Origin: Onthophagus taurus
Taxonomy: Eukaryota; Arthropoda; Insecta; Coleoptera; Scarabaeidae
Length of the DNA: 64,000 nt
Reading direction: 5' to 3'
Assembly (NCBI RefSeq): GCF_036711975.1
Contig: NC_091968.1
Span: 10,106,001-10,170,000 of the forward strand
The stretch's first letter is position 1; each line of letters begins with the position of its first letter. The position numbers and the translations under genes are program-made. A model generated the notes under the pieces. That model saw nothing but the letters and a program-made list of their open reading frames with translations, did no database searches and was not told the DNA's origin. This document shows, one piece after another, positions 42,201 through 53,880 of this stretch.

Positions 42201-43967
42201 CCTCTACGAGTAATCGTAAAACAAATATCAAATTCGTATTTGTCATGCTCGAAAACATCTAACTACCAAATTTTATGTTAATAGTACAAAAACCTTCAAA
42301 ATTATCAAGAAATTTCGAAATAAAAATTTAACTTTCAACACCCTGTGTATTAAAAACCACTGACATTTGTATAAGACATGTTAGGTTAAATCGTCATATT
42401 TTGGTGTCTACTGTCTCCGGTATTTGGATTTCCCATTCTCTCTGACTCACCCTGTATAAGTATAATATAAATATTTTCTATGATGGTAACGAAATGTTCG
42501 TGTAAAAATAAAATTATCCGATTAAAAGTCAAGCTCTTGTGTATTTATCCCCGAAAAAATTTTACCTTTTATAAGAGTCGTTTCACTTATCCAGAGACAC
42601 ACTGTATATAATTTTTAGGAGAGAAATCTATTGCTGGAATCTAAGGCTAACTTATCACCAGTTAATTAATTTAATTCTAATTATTATTTAAATATTACCT
42701 GAATTGGTTCAATTAAAGCCATAACTGGTTTTAACCCCGGTAAAATACATTGAACGTATTCTTTTTGAGTACAATCTTGAGCGATATCAAAAATACTTGG
42801 TAAAACAAACGGAACCATCGCCGGTTGTGTTAAATCCCGTATTAAACACGGTAAAACTCTCTGTACTTGAACTCGATGTGGTAATTTCTTCAAAGCTTCC
42901 GGTAACCCTTTAAAAAATTGGGATCGTTGCAAATTATCCCATTGCAATAATGAATCAAGATAATTTAAAGTTTTCACTCCAACATCCTCAAAATATGGCA
43001 CTTTAATAAATTGATGAGCATCCGGTCGCAAATCAGGCGTAACATTCATCATTAATTTAGCGTATTCACGCAGATCTTCAGGAATATTTTGAAGTTTACT
43101 CATCGATAAGTTATGTAACATTTGTAATCTTGATTTAAATTGTTGTAATGACTTAACACATTGAAAAGAATCTTCTGATCTTGAATGTAGCGTATAAATC
43201 AACATTCCCAATGAAAAAATATCACTTGATGTTGAATGTGATTGAGCCGAAATGATTTCTGGAGCTGTATAACTTAAACAAGGTTGAGCTATGCTAGGTA
43301 ATGTAGGGCTGTATTCAATGAAGGGATAAAAAGGTGGTGAATTGGGCAAGCTTGTATTCATCACACAAAAATCGAATCCAAAAATTTTCCATGCTCCTTG
43401 TTGATTTATTATTATAGTTTCTGGGCAAATGTTTTTATGTAATAACTTAACGTCGTTATGTAAGAAAGCTAAACCTTCCCCTATTTGTAATAAACCATAT
43501 TTTATTTCGATATCATAAAGCTTATAATCATTCAAATTTGTTGGTTGTGGCATGTTTAAAGTTTGTCCCAATATATTTGCTAAACTTGCAAAAACGGGTT
43601 CGGTTGCAAATGCTAAACTTTCTCTGCTTTCTTCTAAAGGGTGTTGTACTATTAAAATTTGTGGGTGTCTTATTTTTGTTAATTGAGTTATCCCTCGTTT
43701 TAGTGATTCCAAAATTATATCCCGATCGGTTTTATTGTACTTCTCCAATTGCCTTTTTTCAAAAACAAATATTGAAGCTTCTTGTTTCGTCGATCTTTTA
43801 GTACCCTTATAAATTTTCCATAAAAGACCTGGACCTCCGGATGCTATGTGACTTGTCGCGTCGAATTCACGCGTTACCGGATTTCCGGGGAGTACACTCG
43901 ATAATTGCGACACCGTGCTGCTTACCGAGCTACTTACATGCGAATAAATCTTGTTAAAAACTTCCAT
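36212..43967 (-). CDS. SCYL2: SCY1-like protein 2 pseudokinase (SCYL2), two coding exons
   Basis: Clathrin-coat and AP2-associated pseudokinase working in endosome-Golgi traffic. Exon 1 is 43967-42699 (423 codons) with donor CAG|GTAATA. A 5233-bp intron (42698-37466) follows. Exon 2 is 37465-36212, entering with ATTTTACTT (Ile-Leu-Leu), so LIEPIQ-ILLLMLQRMELLL is continuous. Total 840 residues, in family range. The kinase-like domain (about 30-320) lacks the catalytic Lys (IFVFEK in place of VAIK), has HKN for HRD and GFD for DFG. HEAT-like repeats follow (about 330-600), then a Gln/Asn/Ser-rich tail with NPLTPFG, ending DDIMDLLS, a likely clathrin-box-like end. Head to head with ADCK1. The intron is full of transposons, but both splice sites look good. 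Confidence 0.95.
37466..38348. other. SCYL2 intron, proximal part
   Basis: AT-rich intron DNA. Short repeat-like strings (AATTATCGTTTTTCCATCG near 37612) but no supported gene. Confidence 0.4.
38349..40060 (-). pseudogene. Decayed transposon gene of the DUF7869-type family, inside the SCYL2 intron
   Basis: Minus-strand pieces in several frames form one degenerate gene. N-terminal Cys-rich part (40049-39723: CRLTCTYKCSSLI and NDFWKKILSW). Next IRVCKLFFMNTLSVSEKFVYNAL (39750-39650). Then NLQKCLPTPFLTNSESFYVR and KLWTLNYTIHD (39260-39060). Last open part (39026-38349): TIWTDSCAGQNRN and LRGHTHMEVDCQHSIIERAKK. The D-S-C-A-G-Q-N and G-H-x-H-M-E-x-D blocks look like the catalytic core of a family I recall as annotated DUF7869 in arthropods. 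At least three frame breaks. Class of mobile element uncertain. Confidence 0.55.
40789..41103. repeat. Palindromic MITE in the SCYL2 intron
   Basis: About 315 bp folding on itself. The left arm starts GTGTCAGATAAAAAACGCCC with CAAGCTATAACTCTGTCATT; the right arm is its inverse. Arms are roughly 150 bp, about 85% alike by eye. No gene. Confidence 0.8.
41262..42457. mobile_element. Inverted-repeat element in the SCYL2 intron
   Basis: Arms 41262-41530 and 42185-42457 are inverted copies of about 265 bp. Shared strings include AGAATGGGAAATCC, TCCGGTATT-like text, AATTATCAAGAAATTTCGAA and TAGCGCCCTCTACGAG. The 650-bp centre has no recognisable gene. Non-autonomous. Confidence 0.8.
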
Positions 43968-44487
43968 TTTCGTCGAAAATTAATTTTTGTTATGGTTGAT
44001 GAGTCATACAAATAAAAATAAGTTGATATGATTAAAATTATTTTGGATTATTATTTTTTTGTATTATTTACGCGGTATTTTAATAAAACATTTGTAGAAA
44101 CGCGCACTTTAAACATTAATTTGATGGACTTGTATTTTTATTTTTGACACTTCATTAAGTCAACTGCGTCAACTGTCAAATTGACATATTTCCAACGTGA
44201 AGTTGGCTTAATTTAACCTCAAAAAAAATAATGAAACTAAAATTAATTAATGTATTTTATCAAAACTTAAAAAAAATTCTATATTTAAGCTAATTATAGT
44301 TTTATATCCTTATTTATTTTTAAATTACATTTTTGAGGTTAAGGTTCAAGTGGAGAAAGTTTTTTTTTTGACCATGTGATGCAAGCAGAATACATTATGT
44401 AGTATATTGCGTATTCTTTCACGAAACGATCAACAACGTTTCTTTTTTGAAAATTAAAATTTAAAACACATCGATTTTAAGTGCAAT
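43968..44487. promoter_or_regulatory. Shared SCYL2/ADCK1 upstream region
   Basis: 520 bp between divergent start codons. Contains a TGACA/TGTCA-rich AT sequence and no transposon signature. A bidirectional promoter is inferred from arrangement only. Confidence 0.45.
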
Positions 44488-47400
44488 ATGGCCAGTTTTA
44501 GTGCTAAAAAAGTTTTAAGATACGGCATAGTAGGTGGCCTAATTGGAGGCACGGCTTTAAGTTTACACAAAAACCAATATCAACTCGATTCCATTGGAAT
44601 AGTACGATTAGGAAGAGCTGCTATTGCTGTATTTCAAATCGGAAAGATTTACAAAAAAGAACTCTATTTTAAGGAATGGGATAAAACTAGTGTGGAGTTT
44701 AAAGAAAAACAGTCTTTTTGCCATCAACAGGGTGCTAATAGGTTGCTTAAACTATGTTGTGAAAATAAGGGTGTGTATATCAAAGTAGGGCAACATATCG
44801 CGGCTTTAGAATATTTATTACCAAAAGAATATGTTCAAACGATGAAAGTTTTACACAGTCACGCCCCACAAAGTGAACTTAAGGATATTTATCGAGTTTT
44901 AAAAGAAGATTTAAAAAAGGAAGTAAGTAAAAACGAAGTTTTTAAAAATTAAATGTATTTTTATCAAAATTATAATTTATTACATTTTAAAGCGCCATCT
45001 CTTTTTGAATAGATTAACTTAAATTACAGGAAAATAAATTAATTTTAATAATAATTGAAGAGCTTCTTACAAAAAGTCCCCAAGTGTCTTTTACACATTT
45101 TAAGAATTTTCGGTTTTTTGTTTTCAATTTATTCTGGAAATATTGTTAATATTATCTGTTTAATCTTTTAAGGATGTTACCTTGGGAGGTTGTAATTACT
45201 TTTTTAAATTTTTACAGAAAAAAATCCATTTCTCTATAAGAAAAAAAAAGGTAACGATCTTAACTTAGGGACTTTTTAACAAAATTAATCAAAATGTATA
45301 TTAGAGGATTTGTTTATTAAATTTAGCTTATTCTAGAACAATAAAGCTAAATTTATTCGTACTCTTGTATGTACATCCGACTCTGTCTCTCCGTCTTAGG
45401 GATGCAAACTGGTGGTGAAACGGATATCCGGCAACTGTCGGTATTCGGCCTATCCGGCCATTTTTTAAAATCCCGGCCGGATAGTTACTAAATATCCGGC
45501 TTTGGCTTTTAGGTGTTGGACATTGCAGATAATAATCAAGTTCAACCCCAATAGGACTTTTTTCATTGAATACAACTTTATTTATATCATGTTTATCTTT
45601 AGCAACCTCATTGTAACAATCCCAATACGATATATAAAATCTCTTGTTGCAGTTTCGTCTAGTTTCCTTCTCTTCGCTTGCAATTCATTATCATATTCAT
45701 TACTAACAAAACTGTTGCTATATATTATCAATTTCGACTATTAATTAAAGTATCCCCTTTTTAATACAACAAGCCGTTTTGAAAAATCGCTTTTAGTTTT
45801 TGAGAAATAAATTTTTGAAATGATCGACAATTTTTTTGAATTGTGCAATTTTCGCTGATTAAGTTTTAAAAATTCGTATAAAGTCCATTTTCTGTAATAT
45901 AAGTATGAAAATTTCCCAAAATGTTAATAAGAGTATCTTCTTTCCAATGAACCAGTTCGTTTTGAAAAATAACTTTTAGTTTTTTAGACAACAATATTTG
46001 AAGTTTTGATAAAATTTTCGATTTTGCAATTTTCATCGATAATTTTCAAAGTTCGCTATAAAATTAATTTCTTGAAGGATCCTTGTGGAAATATCATCAA
46101 TTATTAATTCAAGTAGCCGCTTTTTAATGCAAGAAGCCGTTTTGAAAAATCACTTTTAGTTCGTGAGAAATAAATTTTTGAAATGATCGACAATTTTTTC
46201 GAATTTTGCAATTTTCGCCGATTAAGTTTTAAAAATTCGTATGAAATCGATTTCTTGGAATATGAGTATAAAAATTTCTCAAAGTGTTAATAAAAGTGTC
46301 CTCTTTCCAATGAACCAACCCATTTTGAAAAATAACTTTTAATTTTTGAGAAAACAATATTTGAAGTTTTGATAAAATTTTCGATGTTACAATTTTCATA
46401 AATAATTTTCAAAATTCGCTATAAAATTAATTTCTTGAAGGATTCTTGTGGAAATATCACCAATTATTAATTAAAGTTTTTAATGCAAAAAGCCGTTTCG
46501 AAAAATCACTTTCAGTTGTTGAGAAATAAATTTTTGAAATAATCGACAATTTTTTCGAATTTTGCAATTTTCGCCGATTAAGTTTTAAAAATTCGTATAA
46601 AATCCAGTTTTTGGATTTTGAGTATGAAAATTTCCCAAAGTGTTACTAAAAGTGTCCTCTTTCCAATGATCTAACACATTTTGAAAAATAACTTTTAATT
46701 TTTGAGAAAACAATATTTAAAGTTTTGATAAAGATGTTACAATTTTCATAAATAATTTTCAAAATTCGCTATAAAATTAATTTCTTGAAGGCTTCTTCTG
46801 GAAATATCACCAATTATTAATTAAAGTTTTTAATGCAAAAAGCCGTTTCGAAAAATCACTTTCAGTTGTTGAGAAATAAATTTTTGAAATGATCGACAAT
46901 TTTTTCGAATTTTGCAATTTTCGCCGATTAAGTTTTAAAAATTCGTATAAAATCCAGTTTTTGAATTTTGAGTATGAAAATTTCCCAAAGTGTTACTAAA
47001 AGTGTCCTCTTTCCAATGATCTAACACATTTTGAAAAATAACTTTTAATTTTTGAGAAAACAATATTTAAAGTTTTGATAAAGATGTTACAATTTTCATA
47101 AATAATTTTCAAAATTCGCTATAAAATTAATTTCTTGAAGGCTTCTTCTGGAAATATCACCAATTATTAATTAAAGTTTTTAATGCAAAAAGCCGTTTCG
47201 AAAAATCACTTTCAGTTGTTGAGAAATAAATTTTTGAAATGATCGACAATTTTTTCGAATTTTGCAATTTTCGCCGATTAAGTTTTAAAAATTCGTATAA
47301 AATCCAGTTTTTGAATTTTGAGTATGAAAATTTCCCAAATTGTTACTAAAAGTGTCCTCTTTCCAATGATCTAACACATTTTGAAAAATAACTTTTAATT

Positions 47401-50400
47401 TTTGAGAAAACAATATTTAAAGTTTTGGTAAAGATGTTGCAATTTTCATAAATAATTTTCAAAATTCGCTATAAAATTAATTTCTTGAAGGATTCTTGTG
47501 GAAATATCACCAATTATTAATTAAAGTATCCTCTTTTTAATGCAAAAAGCCGTTTTGAAAAATCACATTCAGTTCTTGAGAAATAAATTTTTGAAATGAT
47601 CGACAATTTTTTCGAATTTCGCAATTTTCGCCGATTAAGTTTTAAAAATTCGTATAAAATTCAGTTCTTGGAATATGAGTATGAAAATTTCCCAAAGTGT
47701 TAATAAAAGTGTCCTCTTTTCAATGAACCAACCCATTTTGAAAAATAACCTTTAATTTTTGAGAAAACAATATTTGAAGTTTTGACAAAATTTTCGATGT
47801 TACAATTTTCATAAATAATTTTCAAAATTCGCTATAAAATTAATTTCTTGAAGGATCCTTGTGGAAATATCACCAATTATTAATTAAAGTATCCTCTTGT
47901 TAATGCAACAAGCCGTTTTGAAAAATCACTTTTAGTTCTTGAGAAATAAATTTTTGAAATAATCGACAATTTTTTCGAATTTTGCAATTTTCGCCGATTA
48001 AGTTTTAAAAATTCGTATAAAATCCATTTCTTGGAATATGAGTATAAGAATTTCCCAAAGTGTTAATAAGAGTGTCCTCTTTCCAACGAACCAACCCGTT
48101 TTGAAAAATAACTGTTAGTTTTTGAGAAAACAATATTTGAAGTTTTGATAAAATTTTTGATGTTACGATTTTCGTCGATAACTTCCAAAATTCGCTGTCA
48201 AATTCATTTCTTGAAGGATTCTTGTGGAAATATCACCAATTATTAATTGAATTATCCCCTTTTTAATGCAAAAAGCCGTTTTGAAAAATCACTTTTAGTT
48301 CTTGAGAAATAAATTTTTGAAATAATCCACAATTTTTTCGAATTTTGCAATTTTCGCCGATTGAGTTTTAAAAATTCGTATAAAATCCATGTCTTGGAAC
48401 ATGTATATGAAAATTTCTCAAAGTGTTAATAAAAGTGTCCTCTTTCCAACGAACCAACCCGTTTTGAAAAATAACTGTTAGTTTTTGAGAAAACAATATT
48501 TGAAGTTTTGATAAAATTTTCGATGTTGCAATTTTCATCGATAACTTTCAAAATTCTCTATAAAATGAATTTCGTGAAGAATCCTTATGGAAATATCGTC
48601 AATTAGTAATTAAAGTATCCTCTTTTTAGAGTTGCTTCGTTAGTTAAACCAACATCAAAAAAGTTTATTTTGTATCTTGGATCCAAAGAAATTGACATAT
48701 CTTATCAGCTTTCTCATTAATTTCATTTTTATTCAAATATCGCTATAATGTGGCAATGTAGAGTATCACTTCAGTAATGCACCAGAAATTATAACCATAA
48801 TGGCCGTGTAGATATGCCGGATAGCCGGATATCCGGCCGAAGGGGATGCCGAATATTCGGTATCCGGCTTTTCTGAAAATCACTATCCGTTCTATCACTC
48901 TTGCAAACCCAAAAAGGTATTTTGACAAACAGTAACAGATAGTTCCTTAACTATAACTTTGTATTCAAAAACGTTCCTGAGTGATTTACTTTTATTAACA
49001 TGCCGAGCAGCCGGTTTTGCCATTATACAACCTCTTAAATACAAATTTTGCTTACTGTGGCTTAGTTTTTGGAAACTGGCAAATATTTTCTTACCACATG
49101 CGGCAGATATCTTATTTTTATATTTACAGCGACTCTGTGGAATCTTTTTTTTTGTTTTCTTACCGATCGCATTTTGCATCTGATTTCCTCTCCTTCGCGT
49201 TCTTAAGAAGAAGAATAAGAAGAAACATACATTTTATTAACTTACCAGGTACACTACTTGTTTCACTGTCACTCATATTTGGTGTTACATACTAATAAGA
49301 GCAGAATGGGTTGACTATTTTTTACAACATGGGGAATTTTTCCAACAGGGACTTTTTTCAACATAGGGACTTCTCAAAAGAAATAGCCAGTGGAACTATA
49401 CAAACTCATATGAGAATTTTGTTACTTAGGAACGTTATGTACAAAAGCCATTAGTAGCAAATGAAAGTATATGCTATTCTACAACAAGTGGCGCAAAGAG
49501 TACCAAAACCAGAAAATGTCACTTAGGAACTTTTTGCACAAAACCCTTTAATTTAAATTATTTTCTTTGATTTTGGATATGAAGGTTAAATTATTTTTCG
49601 TCTATATCGATATTATTTTTTTATTTATTTTCTTCTACATGTTTCGAGGAAACTGGACCCTTATCTTCAGGAAGAGATCCTGTTACAATTACAAATATCT
49701 AATATTATTATCTTAATTACGCTTTAAATTACCTAAGGTTATGTTATTGAATTCATTCTTAATTAACAAAATATCACAAAATATAATAAACTTACGTCAA
49801 ATTTATGAATAAAAACTTCACCATGTGCAATTTTCGTTAATTAATATTAGTGATGACTATTGATTATTTATATTATTCTTGTTATCTCCTCGTTGTGGCC
49901 TGTTTAGTTTTTGGTAATGGATGAATGTAATATTTCGTATTCGGTTGGTATCACCGAATATTTTTAAAATTCAAATTTTAAATTTTAAAGTTTTCCCTTT
50001 TTTTAAAAACTTAGACCTAGAACTACAAACTTTCGGGTTAAGCCGTGCGTTTTAAAAAAAAAATTTGGATGCCATGTTGCAACCTTCTTCAGAAACAAGT
50101 TCGAACTTGTTAGTTTTAGTTTAATTAACACCGGCCGTGAAAGACTTCGTACTTATACAGTGCTAGCGTAAAGTAACCCCCCCCCTGTTTAACTTCCGAA
50201 CAAATTGAGATATCACTATGAACAAAAAAACGTCAGTTTCTATATTTTATCAGCACAAATATTTTCTTATGGAAAATTTTGCCATCACTTTTAGTTTTTC
50301 CGGAAAATAGATCAACTTTGTTTTTTTAAATGGAACACCCAGTATATTATGGTATCTTCCGAATGATGAAAACAATACGAATCCAACGGTACCTCACAAT

Positions 50401-53400
50401 CAAATATCGGTTTATTAGTTTTTCGCATAAAAATTAAACAAAATGCGGAATTTTGCCGGAAAAACCAACGTATCTTCGTCGACTACCTGTCGAAATGCAA
50501 TCGGCCAGGTAAATGGTGGACGGTCGGTATACGCTCGAGCTAAGACGGATTTAAAATTGCAAGTTCAATTACTTATTTTTTTTAGAAATGAAATAAAAGT
50601 TGTTTGGAAGTATATTAAATTTATGAATTAATCATATTTTATCAAAAAATATTTATAAAGAAAAAAAGTCAATATAAGAAATGAAATTTTCTTATTAAAG
50701 ATTTTGCTAGTATAGGTAACGGTTGAAAAATTTGCTTAGTGTTGTTATTGAATAATAAAAGAATTTTTTATTTATTAAGAATCAAATATTAAGTAAATTG
50801 TTCGATATGATTACCTTGAACTTCTAGGCAGTGGTACCATCTTTGTAGTGTTTCCTCTCTCACACGGCTTAACATGTGATCAATATTTTGGCAGACGTCA
50901 ATAATTTTTTGTTTTAAATCCTCAATACTACCCAACGGAATTTCATATACCTTGGATTTTAAATAACCCCATAAAAAGAAATCTAAAGGTGTCAGATCTG
51001 GTGATCTTGTTGTCCATTAAAATTTTTATCAAGATAATTTCGTACCATTGGCGCATAATGTGGAGGTGCTCCGTCTTGATGAAACACTAGTTCCATTTCA
51101 AAATCGTCAGAATTCTGTTGTACAATTTGCAAAAGTCTTGAAAAAAAAACATTTACTTTCTAATGAAATTGAGTGATAACGTCACGATATTCATGTGGAT
51201 TAACATCACGCCGATGCAATTTTCCACCCAAAAAGAAAGTACATTCATCACTGAAACAAATATGTTTCAAGTATAATCGATTTCGTTCAACCATATTTGT
51301 CATTAGCTCACAAAATTCTGTTCTTCTATATCAGGGTCATCTTCTGTTAATTCATGAAGCATTTTTATTTAAAATGGATGATATTTATTCTTCTTTAAGT
51401 ATTTCCACGTCTTCCAACAACGACGCGGAAATATTTAACACATCACACGTTGATGCGATAGCAGCAGACGACATCATGGGCACATTAAATACTTCTGTTA
51501 ATATCTGACGACCAGTTCTTTTGCGGTCTTCGACGCTTCCACTTTCGAAAAACTTATTCACAAGCTCTCTTAAATATTTTCGACTAATTGGATGTTCAGG
51601 AAATCGTTCCTTAAATTGTCGCCCTGTTTCATGTAGATTTCTGTCAGCACGAGCGAATATTAAAATTGCTTCGATATTGTGCTCTAAACTCCTTCTAGCC
51701 ATTTTGATCTCGCCTTTCTTTGGTTATACTTGGTCGGGTAGAATTCAAAGATAGAAATGAAGGAAAATATTTGCATGCTGCCTTAAATACAAAATTTCAA
51801 AGTACCTACAAACTTTAAAATTGTTGTTATGACAATTTTTTCTTAGAAGTTTTAAAAAGAACTTTCTTTTTATCCTTTTCTTGTATTGATTGTTTCATAA
51901 AAACATTCTAAAAGAATTGCTGATTTTAACCCTGCTTAATCCGAGCGTAGACCGACCTTTAACTGACCGTCCACCATTTATCTGGCCCATTGTATCTCGA
52001 CAGGTAGTCAACGAAGATACGTTGGTTTTTCCGGCGAAATTCCGCATTTTGTTTAATTTTTATGTAAAAAACTAATAAACCGATATTTGATTGTGAGGTA
52101 TCGTTGAATTCGTATTGTTTTATTCTTTCGAAAGATACCATAATATACTGGGTGTTCCATTTAAAAAAACAAAGCTGTTCCATTTTCCGGAAAAACTAAA
52201 AGTGATACCAAAATTTTCCATAAGAAAATATTTGTGCTGATAAAATATAGAAACTGACGTTTTTTTGTTCATATTGATATCTCAATCTGTTCAGAAGTTA
52301 AACAGGGGGGGGGGTTACTTTACGCTAGCACTGTATTTGTCATTTATTTAATTTTTATTCTGTCATTAGAGGTGTGTTGGGAAAGGGTGTAGCTTGTATG
52401 ATAGGATTTATTATTAGGATGGGAGTGTAGCCAAGGGAAGACAAAGTTGCAGAACCAAGGTGCTACTTAACTTGGTTCTCTTGTTCATTTGCCTTTTGTT
52501 TTATATTGTGTTGTTATTTGTTATTGTGTTTTTGGTCAATTCGTTATTTTCCATTTTTTTATTTTTTTTGATTTAGATAAATGATATATTTGAAGAAATC
52601 TCCCCGGAACCAATTGGTTCGGCATCATTAGCTCAAGTACACAAAGCAAAATTAAAAGATGGTACAACCGTAGCTGTCAAAGTGCAACATCCGGCGGTTT
52701 TGGGAAATTCTCGGGTTGATATGAAAACTATGGAATATCTCGTGAAAGTTGTCGAATATTTCTTCCCGGAATTTAAATTCCAATGGTTAGTGAACGAATC
52801 GAAAAAGAACATACCAACCGAGTTAGATTTTAAAAACGAGGGTCTCAACGCTGAAAAAATCGCAGGATTATTCAAAGATGTCCCATGGTTGAGGGTACCA
52901 TCGATTCGATGGGATTTAACAACTAAACGGGTTTTAACCATGGAGTATTTGGATGGGGGGCAAGTTAACGATATTAACTATATTAAAGAAAATAAGATTA
53001 ATCCGTTGGAAGTGTCCGATAAGCTTGGGATGTTATATTCGAACATGATTTTTATTCATGGATTTGTGCATAGCGATCCACACCCCGGAAATATTTTAGT
53101 GAAGAAAAATGAAAAAGGGAATTGTGATATCGTTTTATTAGATCACGGACTTTACGCGGTAAATTTAATTTAATCAAATAAACCAATTAATTGGAATTTA
53201 ATCGTTTTAGACGTTAAATGGAGAAATTATGGTTGCGTACGCAAATTTATGGTTAAGCATTTTAAATCGTGATACGGTAGCAATGCGACTTTACACATCA
53301 AAGTTGGGTATAAAGGAGAATTTTTATGGTTTATTCGCTTGTATGATAACAGGTAGAACTTGGGATTCAGTTATGAAAGGAATTGATAAGTAAGGAAAAA

Positions 53401-53785
53401 ATCTTTCGATTAAAAAAGCTTTATTTTATTTTTTTTTAGGCGCAAACCGACGGAGAAAGAAAAAGAAACGTTCCAAGTACAAATCCCAACGTACGCCTCT
53501 CAAATAATCGACGTGTTAGATCAAGTTAATCGCCAACTCCTTTTAATTTTTAAAACGAACGATTTAATGCGTGGGATTGATCACACTTTGAAGACTAGTG
53601 CCAGGATGGGGTCGTTTCGGGTGATGTCTCAATGTTGCATCGAGACCGTTTATACCAAAAAAATCGATAATTCGAAAGGTAGGTTGAAAAAATTTCAATA
53701 TGGCGTGGCGAAGTTTTGGATGTTGTTTAAAATACGGGTTTATTATACTTTTGCTTCGATTAAAGAATTATTCGGATTGATTTGA
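44488..53785 (+). CDS. ADCK1: aarF-domain (ADCK1/UbiB) atypical kinase, four exons
   Basis: Mitochondrial UbiB-family atypical kinase. Exons: 44488-44922, 52577-53158, 53211-53389, 53440-53785, all with GT-AG introns; the spliced frame gives 513 residues, normal for ADCK1. N-terminal hydrophobic helix (about 11-28, RYGIVGGLIGGTALSL). UbiB KxGQ motif as IKVGQ (99-102). Ala-rich loop PIGSASLAQVH (157-167), the UbiB replacement for the P-loop. Lys in VAVKVQHP (180). Catalytic HSDPHPGN (310-317) and DHG metal motif in LLDHGLYA (334). The first intron is 7654 bp and filled with repeats; the others are about 50 bp. No damage is seen. PLE-, mariner- and hAT-like elements lie only in intron 1. Confidence 0.95.
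45395..48905. mobile_element. Satellite-bearing element with CCGGATA-rich ends, in ADCK1 intron 1
   Basis: The left end near 45398 (AGGGATGCAAAC, then ACGGATATCCGGC) and the right end near 48900 (TATCCGGC, ACTATCCGTTCTATCACTC) are loosely inverted, suggesting a non-autonomous hAT-like element. The interior is an eight-copy tandem array. Target duplication not resolved. A shorter relative ends at 33965. Confidence 0.6.
45770..48620 (+). repeat. 350-364-bp tandem array of dimeric units, about eight copies
   Basis: The marker GATCGACAATTTTTTCGAA (and variants) recurs at about 45822, 46185, 46541, 46891, 47241, 47599, 47961 and 48325. Each unit is two diverged halves of about 180 bp: one has TTGAAAAATCACTTTTAGTT, the other TTGAAAAATAACTTTTAATT, and both continue TGAGAAA. 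This is a dimeric satellite. The middle copies (46.5-47.5 kb) are nearly identical, showing recent amplification. Confidence 0.92.
48895..49290 (-). pseudogene. DUF7869-type transposon gene, N-terminal fragment
   Basis: Minus strand. A start-like MSDSETSSVPG, a possible intron, then KISAACGKKIFASFQKLSHS, KQNLYLRGCI and VIVKELSVTVCQNTFLGLQ. The Cys-rich/FxxL...VC-x-x-F-L arrangement parallels the N-terminal part of the relic at 38.3-40.1 kb. Only the beginning remains. Confidence 0.5.
49300..50014. other. ADCK1 intron 1, no gene seen
   Basis: AT-rich DNA. A string TTATCTTCAGGAAGAGATCC near 49650 looks like a Penelope-type end, but no coding frame accompanies it. Confidence 0.3.
50015..50157. 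repeat. Penelope-like terminal fragment (second copy)
   Basis: Shares GCCATGTTGCAACCTTCTTC, GCCGTGCG and the inverse of CACGGCCGGTGT with 4690-4850. It sits directly beside the TA target of the mariner-like element. Confidence 0.6.
50158..52333 (-). mobile_element. Tc1/mariner-like element with about 390-bp inverted repeats
   Basis: Starts CAGTGCTAGCGTAAAGTAAC and ends in its inverse, flanked by TA (50156-50157, 52334-52335). Inverted repeats reach to about 50545 and from 51945, unusually long for mariner and about 90% alike by eye. The transposase relic lies between them. Confidence 0.88.
50760..51702 (-). pseudogene. Mariner-like transposase relic
   Basis: N-terminal helix-turn-helix half is open (51702-51385): MARRSLEHNIEAILIFARAD, GRQFKERFPEHPISRKYLRE. 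Then, through stops and frameshifts, RNRLYLKHICFSDECTFFLG (first Asp) and, further on, FRFLFMGLFKIQG-type text matching the D-F-F-L-W-G-x-L-K block after the third acidic residue. It is degenerate and could not move itself. The long TIRs could be mobilised only by an active relative. Confidence 0.75.
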
Positions 53786-53880
53786 ATCTTTTAATTTATT
53801 ATTATGTTGTTATATTAATTTATATGTTTTATACATTATTATTGTAAAGTTTTACTCATTTTAAGGGGGTATGCCACCTT

